A program made the translations under genes and the position numbers. The notes under the pieces were generated by a model. That model did not search any database and was not told the DNA's origin. It saw only the letters and a list, made by a program, of their open reading frames with translations. 64,000 nt of DNA, from assembly GCA_963524305.1 (NCBI GenBank), contig CAURGH010000005.1, positions 32,235 through 96,234 on the forward strand, read 5' to 3'. How positions within the stretch are numbered: position 1 is the stretch's first letter; every line of letters begins with the position of its first letter. This DNA is from JABCPH02 sp963524305 (GTDB lineage Bacteria; Fusobacteriota; Fusobacteriia; Fusobacteriales; Leptotrichiaceae). Below are positions 57,811-64,000 of this stretch, one piece after another.

Positions 57811-58845
57811 CTAAATTAACATTGCCAATGGATTTTCCAATAATTTCTTCAAATCTTGCATAAATTTAGCTCCAGCAAGTCCATCCACAACTCTATGGTC
57901 AATTGTTAGACACATTGTCATTATTGGTCTAATTACAATCTCTCCATCTACAACTACTGGTTTTTCAACTGTCGCAGCAACTCCTAAAATTGCTGAATTT
58001 GGTTGATTTATAATAGGATTAAAACTTTGCGTTCCAAACATTCCCAAGTTACTAATTGTAAACGTACTTCCACTTTGTTCAGAAGGACTCAATTTCATCG
58101 CCAACGCCTTTTTAATAATATCTTTAGACGCAACTACCAATTCGCTTAATGACATTTTATCTGCACCTTTAATTACAGGCACCAAAAGTCCATCGTCCAT
58201 TCCAACAGCAATTGATAAATTTACATAATTATGCAATGTAATTTGTGTTCCATCTTCAGACAATTCAGAATTTACATATTTGTGTTTCATTAATGTTTTA
58301 ACTACAGCAAATGAAATTAAATCTGTTACAGTTATCTTTTTACCTGTATTTTCCATAATTGTATCCATAACTTTTTTTCTCAACGAAATCAATTCTGTCA
58401 TATCGACTTCATAATTTAATGTAAATGTAGGTGCTGTAAAATAACTGTCTGACATTCTTTTCGCTATTACTTTTCTCATCGGTGACATTGGAATAACTTC
58501 AATATCAGCTTCTTCCACTTGTTCTTTTTCAGCCAATATCGCTTTTTCATGTCTTGCCAATTCTTCAGTTTCTTTAGGTTTAGCAATGATATTCAAAATA
58601 TCTTCTTTCATTATCTTCCCATTATGTCCGCTACCTTCTACTGTACTCAAATCAATGTTGTATTCTTGTGCTATTTTACTAGCCAACGGAGTAATTCTCA
58701 CTTTTTTCTCAAAATTAAATTCTTCCACATCTTCTTTATGAATTCTACCTTTAGCTCCACTGCCTCTAACATTTAACAAATCTATTCCCATCATTTTAGC
58801 TAAATCTCTCGCAGCAGGTGTAGCTCTCAATTTGCTATTTTCCAT
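57811..58845 (-). CDS. pdhC: pyruvate dehydrogenase E2 acyltransferase lacking a lipoyl domain
   Basis: 344 aa from the ATG at 58845. Two peripheral subunit-binding domains lie at about 5-40 and 50-85 (ATPAARDLAKMMGIDLLNVR; ITPLASKIAQEYNIDLSTVE). The catalytic domain follows, with H317-R-V-V-D-G near the end. No lipoyl domain precedes them, unlike usual E2; the lipoyl arm is on E3. Confidence 0.88.
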   Translation of the reverse strand: MENSKLRATPAARDLAKMMGIDLLNVRGSGAKGRIHKEDVEEFNFEKKVRITPLASKIAQEYNIDLSTVEGSGHNGKIMKEDILNIIAKPKETEELARHEKAILAEKEQVEEADIEVIPMSPMRKVIAKRMSDSYFTAPTFTLNYEVDMTELISLRKKVMDTIMENTGKKITVTDLISFAVVKTLMKHKYVNSELSEDGTQITLHNYVNLSIAVGMDDGLLVPVIKGADKMSLSELVVASKDIIKKALAMKLSPSEQSGSTFTISNLGMFGTQSFNPIINQPNSAILGVAATVEKPVVVDGEIVIRPIMTMCLTIDHRVVDGLAGAKFMQDLKKLLENPLAMLI

Positions 58846-58863
58846 CTTATTTTTCACCTTCTA

Positions 58864-59856
58864 CTATTGTTTATTTTTTACTTTTCTAATTGCCTCAACA
58901 ATTTTTTCAACGCTTGGAACCATTGCTGTTTCTAAAGTATGATTATATGGCATAGGTACATCTTCTCCAGCCAATCTCACAATTGGATGATCCAAATAAT
59001 CAAACGCATCACTTTCTGAAATAATTGCTGAAATTTCTCCAATAAACCCACTTGTTTTATGAGCATCATTCACTAAAATAACTCTTCCTGTTTTCTTAAC
59101 TGAATCTAAAATTATTTCTCTATCTAATGGTATCAATGTTCTAGGATCCACTACTTCTACGCTAATTCCTTCTTCAGCCACTATTTCTGCTGCCTTCAAT
59201 ACTCTTTCAAGCATTCTTCCGTAACTTACTATTGTAATATCCGTACCTTCTCTTTTTATTTCTCCTTTTCCTAAAGGAATTATAAATTCAGGATCTGTTG
59301 GAACTTCCCCTTTCATATTATATTGTGCCTTATATTCCAAGAAAATTACTGGATTATTATCTCTAATAGCTGCTTTCAACAATCCTTTCACATCTGCAGG
59401 TGTTCCAGGGGCAACTACTTTCACTCCAGGAATATGCGTAAACCAAGCCTCCAATGATTGTGAATGTTGTGCTGCTGAACCTACTCCACTTCCTGCCGCA
59501 CATCTAAATGTCACTGGAACTCTTCCTTTTCCACCAAACATATATCTAGCTTTTGCCGCCTGATTTACAATATTATCCATCATATACACAATAAAATCCA
59601 TAAATGTTACATCTACAATCGGTCTTAATCCTGTCATTGCTGCTCCAATAGCCGCTCCTGAAATTGCCGATTCTGAAATAGGCATATCCTTAATTCTCTC
59701 TTCTCCAAATTCTTCTAACATTCCTACCGAAGTACCAAAATCTCCTCCGAATATTCCAACATCTTCTCCCATAAGAAATACATTTTCATCTCTTCTCATT
59801 TCTTCTGACATTGCTGTAATTATTGCCTCTTTTACAGACATTAATTTTGTCTCCAT
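58864..59856 (-). CDS. pdhB: pyruvate dehydrogenase E1 beta subunit
   Basis: 330 aa from the ATG at 59856 (GGGAGG before it). METKLMSVKEAIITAMSEEM, FLMGEDVGIFGGDFG and VNQAAKARYMFGGKGRVPV are typical. Forms the thiamine-diphosphate-dependent E1 with PdhA. Could belong to the acetoin-cleaving variant (acoB), as operon layouts are alike. Confidence 0.9.
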   Translation of the reverse strand: METKLMSVKEAIITAMSEEMRRDENVFLMGEDVGIFGGDFGTSVGMLEEFGEERIKDMPISESAISGAAIGAAMTGLRPIVDVTFMDFIVYMMDNIVNQAAKARYMFGGKGRVPVTFRCAAGSGVGSAAQHSQSLEAWFTHIPGVKVVAPGTPADVKGLLKAAIRDNNPVIFLEYKAQYNMKGEVPTDPEFIIPLGKGEIKREGTDITIVSYGRMLERVLKAAEIVAEEGISVEVVDPRTLIPLDREIILDSVKKTGRVILVNDAHKTSGFIGEISAIISESDAFDYLDHPIVRLAGEDVPMPYNHTLETAMVPSVEKIVEAIRKVKNKQ

Positions 59857-59919
59857 ATTTATTATTTCCTCCCAGTTTCTATCTCTTCTTTTTAAAATTT
59901 CTAACACTACGTTCCTTAT

Positions 59920-60888
59920 TTAATCTGCAAAAATATCCTCAAATGCTGATTCAAGAGTTGGTTCTGGACTATTTTTCGCAAAATCAACTGCTTCTTCAAT
60001 TTTTTGTTTTGAATTTTCTTCCAACTTAGTCAATTCTTCCTCAGTTGCAATCCCTTCTTGAATCAATTTATTTCTAAATTTAATATTTGGATCTTTTGCT
60101 TTCCAAGCATCCACTTCTTCTTTTGTTCTATATTTTCCAGGATCTGAACTCGAATGCCCAAACCATCTATATGTCACACTTTCAATTAAAACAGGACCTT
60201 TTCCTTCTCTCACATCATCCACTGCTTTTCTAAATGTTTCATAAACTGCCAAAACATCATTTCCATCTTCAATGAAATATCCAGGCATTCCATAAGCTGC
60301 TGCTCTTTGATAAATATGTTCTACATTTGTAACTTTTTTTATATCTGTACTTATTCCATATCCATTATTAATTGAATAAAAAATAATTGGTACATTCCAA
60401 ACTGAGGCCAAATTCATTGCTTCATGAAAACTTCCTTCATTTGTAGCTCCATCTCCAAAACAACACATCACAATTTTCCCAGTATTCTTAACTTTTTGAG
60501 TATAAGCTGCTCCTACTGCCATTCCGTGTCCTCCACCAACAATTCCGTTAGCTCCCAAATTTCCACTTTCTAAATTGGCAATATGCATTGAACCTCCTTT
60601 ACCTTTACAAGTTCCTGTAGCTTTCCCCATAATCTCAGCCATCATTCCATTCAAGTCAATCCCTTTTGCAATAACTTGCCCATGCCCTCTATGGTTAGAT
60701 GTTATAAAATCATCAGGATTCAATGCTGCAATCGCTCCAACATTTGCCGCCTCTTCTCCAACTGACAAATGTGTCATTCCTGGAACCATTCCTCTTTTCA
60801 CAAGTTGATTAACCTTCAAATCAAAGTTTCTAATATCTAACATTGATTCATACATACTTAATAATTTATCTTTAGATATATTTTCCAT
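59920..60888 (-). CDS. pdhA: pyruvate dehydrogenase E1 alpha subunit
   Basis: 322 aa from the ATG at 60888 (GGAGG five bases upstream). ThDP motif G145-D-G-A-T-N-E-G followed by FYSINNGYGIST; regulatory-loop region YRWFGHSSSDPGKYR. First gene of the leftward operon; a possible promoter TTGTTT-N17-TAACAT near 60945-60975. Confidence 0.9.
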   Translation of the reverse strand: MENISKDKLLSMYESMLDIRNFDLKVNQLVKRGMVPGMTHLSVGEEAANVGAIAALNPDDFITSNHRGHGQVIAKGIDLNGMMAEIMGKATGTCKGKGGSMHIANLESGNLGANGIVGGGHGMAVGAAYTQKVKNTGKIVMCCFGDGATNEGSFHEAMNLASVWNVPIIFYSINNGYGISTDIKKVTNVEHIYQRAAAYGMPGYFIEDGNDVLAVYETFRKAVDDVREGKGPVLIESVTYRWFGHSSSDPGKYRTKEEVDAWKAKDPNIKFRNKLIQEGIATEEELTKLEENSKQKIEEAVDFAKNSPEPTLESAFEDIFAD

Positions 60889-61283
60889 TTTTTCCTCCAT
60901 TTATGGTTTTATTCTTTTATATACAAATTTTACATTTACTTCTATGTTACCATATGAATTCAAGAAAAACAATAGCATTTTTCAAGTTATTTATTTAATT
61001 TGCAAAAATATAACCTTTATTAGTTTATAAAGATTACAATTTTCTAGTCATTTTAATAAAAAATGATATTTTTTATTAAACAATATATTTTATTTATGAT
61101 TTATCATATATTTTATTTATATAAATTTTATGAAACTTACTTTAAAACAAGTTTTTATAAAAAATCAAAAAAATTATACATTTAAAATATTTATATAAAA
61201 ATATCATTCATACAATCATTTATTTGACTTTTAAAATAACAGGTGTTATAATAAAAAAAATAATAATAAAATGGAGGTTTGTT
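60889..61283. promoter_or_regulatory. divergent pdhA-bioY intergenic region
   Basis: 395 bp of AT-rich DNA without a gene. bioY promoter: TTGACT (61224-61229), 17-bp spacer, TATAAT (61247-61252). The reading frame open upstream of bioY overlaps this promoter and is not used. No riboswitch seen. Confidence 0.7.
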
Positions 61284-61850
61284 ATGAAACAAAATACATT
61301 AATTAGCAACATTGTAAAAATTGAAACAAAAGAAAAAGAACTTTTAAAAAATATTCTTTTAGTATTAAGTGGTGTTATATTCTTGTCAGTAATGTCTCAA
61401 GTTGTAATCCCGCTTCCATTTACTCCTGTACCAATTTCACTTGGAACATTTGGAGTAACATTAATGGCGTTACTATATGGTAGAAAATTAGGAACAGCAA
61501 CTATACTTTCTTATGTTTTAGCTGGTAGCTTGGGAGCTCCAATTTTTGCTGGTTTCAAAGCAGGTTCAATATTCTCACCAACTGGTGGATATATCTTAGG
61601 ATACATCGTATCTACAATCATTTTAGGTTATTTATCTGATAAAGGTGTTACAAAATCTTACTTGAAAACAATTCTTTCATTAATGCTTTCAAGTACTATC
61701 ATTTTAACATTAGGTGCTTTCGTATTATCGTTATTTATGCCTGGAAAAAATGTATTTATGATAGGAGTATTGCCTTTCCTTCCTGGAGATGCGATAAAAT
61801 CAACAGTTGTAACACTTTTACTTCCATCACTATGGAAATTTATAAAATAA
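61284..61850 (+). CDS. bioY: biotin transporter BioY
   Basis: 188 aa from the ATG at 61284 (GGAGG six bases upstream). Membrane substrate-binding S component with about six spans; conserved VIPLPFTPVPISLGTFGVTL, GRKLGTATILSYVLAGSLGA and SPTGGYILGY. Works with ECF energizing subunits encoded elsewhere. Confidence 0.95.
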   Translation: MKQNTLISNIVKIETKEKELLKNILLVLSGVIFLSVMSQVVIPLPFTPVPISLGTFGVTLMALLYGRKLGTATILSYVLAGSLGAPIFAGFKAGSIFSPTGGYILGYIVSTIILGYLSDKGVTKSYLKTILSLMLSSTIILTLGAFVLSLFMPGKNVFMIGVLPFLPGDAIKSTVVTLLLPSLWKFIK

Positions 61851-61891
61851 AATACCATTTAAATTTTTAGAATTTTAATATTTTAAACTAC

Positions 61892-61953
61892 AGAGAAAAC
61901 CGCCTTTGAATTAAATTTACTAATTCTATTTTAACAGGTTTTCTCTTTTTTAT
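61892..61953 (+). terminator. bioY terminator
   Basis: AGAGAAAACC (61892-61901) pairs perfectly with GGTTTTCTCT (61937-61946) and is followed by T6. Long loop. Confidence 0.7.
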
Positions 61954-62216
61954 TACTCAAAATTATTTTATCTATTTTCACTAAAATTTTACTCCCAAAA
62001 AATTATTAATTAATTTAAAAATAATCTTGAATGAAAAAAATTTTATAAAGAAAATCTTTGTAAAGAAAAAATACTTGACACTACTTCAAAAATTGTGTAT
62101 AATAACCACATATTAAATTAACAATATAATTTTAGTAAATTTTAGGGTAAATTTGTTATTCATAAATTTCACTACAATAAAATATAATTTAAGATATTAA
62201 ACGGAGGTAAATTTAA
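61954..62216 (+). promoter_or_regulatory. rpsP promoter and leader
   Basis: TTGACA (62075-62080), 17-bp spacer, TATAAT (62098-62103), then a leader of about 105 nt with GGAGG before the ATG. The DNA before it is AT-rich without a gene. Confidence 0.8.
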
Positions 62217-62486
62217 ATGTTAAAATTAAGATTAACTAGATTAGGTAGAAAAAAAGTTCCTTTTTATAGAATAGCTGCTATGGAAGCATTATCAAAAAGA
62301 GACGGTAAAGCAGTTGCTTACTTAGGAACATACAATCCTTTAGCTGAAGAAGGAAATCAAGTAGTTTTAAAAGAAGAAGAAATTTTGAAATTCTTATCAA
62401 ATGGTGCTCAACCAACAGAAACTGTTAAAAGTATTTTAACAAAAGCTGGAGTATGGGCTAAATTCCAAGAAACTAAAAAGAAATAG
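62217..62486 (+). CDS. rpsP: 30S ribosomal protein S16
   Basis: 89 aa. MLKLRLTRLGRKKVPFYRIA and YLGTYNPLAEEG are typical. Single-gene unit here, since rimM/trmD do not follow. Confidence 0.98.
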   Translation: MLKLRLTRLGRKKVPFYRIAAMEALSKRDGKAVAYLGTYNPLAEEGNQVVLKEEEILKFLSNGAQPTETVKSILTKAGVWAKFQETKKK

Positions 62487-62498
62487 CCAATATTTAAG

Positions 62499-62527
62499 AG
62501 AGCGTATACAGAAACGCTCTTTTTTTA
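62499..62527 (+). terminator. rpsP terminator
   Basis: AGAGCGT pairs with ACGCTCT, followed by T7. Confidence 0.8.
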
Positions 62528-62558
62528 TAAATTCAATTATCTAGAAAGGTATTCTCAA

Positions 62559-63839
62559 ATGGACATTAACACTATCTTAAATGAACTTTTTAATTTTCGC
62601 ACCAAAAAACGAAGAGAAAATATTGATGATTTAAAAGAAATTTATGATTTGTTAGGATCTCCTTGCCAAGATTCTAAAATCATACATGTTGCAGGTACAA
62701 ACGGGAAAGGTTCAACTGTAACTTTTATTGAAAATATTTTATTTGCAAATGGATTTCGTGTAGGAAAATTTACTTCTCCACACATTCAAAAATTCAACGA
62801 GCGTATTATTTTTAATAAAAAAATGATTTCTGATGATGAGATAATCAAATATTATCAAATTACTTTAGAAAAAATAAAAAAATATAGTTCAGAAAAAGAA
62901 AATCCTCACCCACTTAATTTTTTTGAAATAACTTTTTTCATTTGCTTATTATTTTTCAATGAAAAAAATCCTGATTTTATTGTTATAGAAACAGGATTAG
63001 GTGGTCGAATGGATGCTACAAACTTGATTAATTCTAATATAGCCGCGATTACAAATATTAGTTTAGAACATACAAACATTCTAGGAAATTCTTTGAAAGA
63101 AATTGCTTTTGAAAAAGCAGGAATTATTAAAAAGAATGAGCTTTGTTTATTTTCACAAACTTTGCCTGAATTAATAGAGGAGATTAAGAAAAGAACTGAA
63201 AACAGCATTAATTTAATCGAAAAATATCATAATATGAAAGTTATTTTAGATAAAAAAAATTACAAGACATTAGTTACACTAAATAATTCTACATTTGAAA
63301 TTCCTCTTTTTGGGAAATTTCAAGCTAATAATTTTTTGATTGCATATGAAATTGCAAAAATTTACAATATTGAAGACAAGATTATTCAAGAAGGACTTAA
63401 TAATGTGAAGTGGATAGCACGATTTGAGTTTTTTTCAAAAAATCCGCCAGTGATATTAGATGCTGCTCATAATGAAGATTCAATAAAAACTCTTTTAGAA
63501 AATTTGAATGAACTTTATAAAAAAAATGAGGTTATTTTCATAACATCTGTTCTCGAAACAAAAGATTTTAAAAAAATTTTTGAAAAATTAGAAATGATGA
63601 CAAATAAAATTTTTATAACTTCCTTGAGTGGAGTCACTTATGGACTTGATTCAAATGAAATAAAATCTCGAATGATAAAAGAAAATATTTCAATACGTAA
63701 TATTACTTTTGAAAATGATATAAAAATTGCATACGACAAAGCTTTAAAATTAGTCAATCAAGAAAACACTCCATATAAAGCAACCGTAATCTGTGGATCT
63801 TTTTACGAAATTGCAAAATTTAAAAATTTAATCGAATAA
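62559..63839 (+). CDS. folC: folylpolyglutamate synthase / dihydrofolate synthase
   Basis: 426 aa Mur-ligase-like enzyme adding glutamate to folates. P-loop G46-T-N-G-K-G-S in HVAGTNGKGST, the folate loop FTSPHIQKFNERI, and C-terminal VILDAAHNEDSIKTLLENL. GAAAGG before the ATG. About 70 bp after rpsP, behind its terminator. Confidence 0.93.
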   Translation: MDINTILNELFNFRTKKRRENIDDLKEIYDLLGSPCQDSKIIHVAGTNGKGSTVTFIENILFANGFRVGKFTSPHIQKFNERIIFNKKMISDDEIIKYYQITLEKIKKYSSEKENPHPLNFFEITFFICLLFFNEKNPDFIVIETGLGGRMDATNLINSNIAAITNISLEHTNILGNSLKEIAFEKAGIIKKNELCLFSQTLPELIEEIKKRTENSINLIEKYHNMKVILDKKNYKTLVTLNNSTFEIPLFGKFQANNFLIAYEIAKIYNIEDKIIQEGLNNVKWIARFEFFSKNPPVILDAAHNEDSIKTLLENLNELYKKNEVIFITSVLETKDFKKIFEKLEMMTNKIFITSLSGVTYGLDSNEIKSRMIKENISIRNITFENDIKIAYDKALKLVNQENTPYKATVICGSFYEIAKFKNLIE

Positions 63840-63862
63840 AATTATCTATTGCTACAAAAAGA

Positions 63863-63904
63863 AAATATGAAATCCTCAATTGTGAGAATTTCATATTTTT
63901 TATT
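63863..63904. terminator. folC terminator
   Basis: AATATGAAAT..CTCA pairs with TGAG..ATTTCATATT, then T-run; nearly perfect. Confidence 0.8.
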
Positions 63905-63945
63905 TAATGCTATAGTTATATTTTTAATATATTATTCCTTACAAC

Positions 63946-63973
63946 GAGAGTGTACAGAATTTTGTGTAAACTC
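63946..63973. mobile_element. possible IS256-family terminal inverted repeat
   Basis: GAGAGTGTACAGAATTTTGT followed by GTAAACTC resembles the ends of IS256-type elements (GAGxxTGTAxAxAATTTTxTGTAAA). The element would extend beyond base 64,000. Only one end is visible. Confidence 0.4.
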
Positions 63974-64000
63974 AAAATATAATATATGGTACAGGATGGT

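Noticed and set aside
60889..61283. Riboswitch (e.g. TPP or lipoate/biotin sensing) between pdhA and bioY
   Set aside because: No conserved riboswitch core seen; the DNA is simple AT-rich sequence with a clear bioY promoter.

Overview
The window looks like a chromosome segment of a low-GC member of the Fusobacteriota, most likely a Leptotrichia-type organism. This is an inference from the very AT-rich DNA, the A/T-biased codon use and the housekeeping proteins; no 16S rRNA gene is present. It contains one apparently complete temperate myovirus-type prophage of about 44 kb (about 9,899-53,887) inserted at the 3' end of rpsI.

Left chromosome (1-9,898): a fragment of an IS30-family transposase runs off the left edge. 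It is followed by a cell-wall/repair group on the + strand (D-Ala-D-Ala carboxypeptidase, murI, ruvA). A - strand set follows: an acyl-CoA dehydrogenase relative, pepF, a small membrane protein, a YlmH-type S4 protein, a DUF1232 protein and a secreted protein built of two copies of one repeat.

Prophage: a 30-bp identity (9899-9928 and 53858-53887) marks attL and attR. The left end (9.9-14.6 kb) is an accessory block of small genes. Here I see a par/Fst-like type I toxin-antitoxin locus, a second sense/antisense small-peptide locus, a candidate non-coding RNA with two 17-nt repeats, two related RGxKKG-type small basic proteins, a protein made of HNH-associated repeats and a very acidic protein. 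The late operon then runs leftward from 35.5 to 14.6 kb: small and large terminase, portal, head morphogenesis protein, protease-capsid fusion, connectors, contractile sheath and tube, a frameshifted tape-measure chaperone pair, tape measure, baseplate hub/spike/gp25/gpJ/gpI, tail fibre, amidase-like protein, GH108 endolysin and a holin-like protein. Between 35.6 and 45.4 kb lies the leftward early operon: Cro-like regulator, replication initiator with internal iterons, DnaB, MazG-like, RecU, antirepressor, a GHKL-ATPase/DUF4325 protein and HNH proteins. Two + strand moron-like genes are embedded in it. The switch region (45.4-47.7 kb) has a S24-type CI repressor and lysogeny genes, flanked by two promoters carrying the same 20-bp palindromic operator (PL leftward, PR rightward). 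The rightward operon (47.7-53.8 kb) holds a DNA adenine methylase, ERF annealing protein, SSB, Gp157, a YopX-family protein, an excisionase candidate and a tyrosine integrase ending next to attR.

Right chromosome (53,885-64,000): rpsI-rplM, then a leftward lipoylation/pyruvate dehydrogenase operon (pdhA-pdhB-E2-E3-lplA) in which the lipoyl domain sits on E3 and not on E2. Then come bioY, rpsP and folC on the + strand, and what looks like one end of an IS256-family element.

The most interesting candidate for a little-described system is the cluster of small sense/antisense RNA-peptide modules near attL, chiefly the par-like locus at 10,363-10,729.
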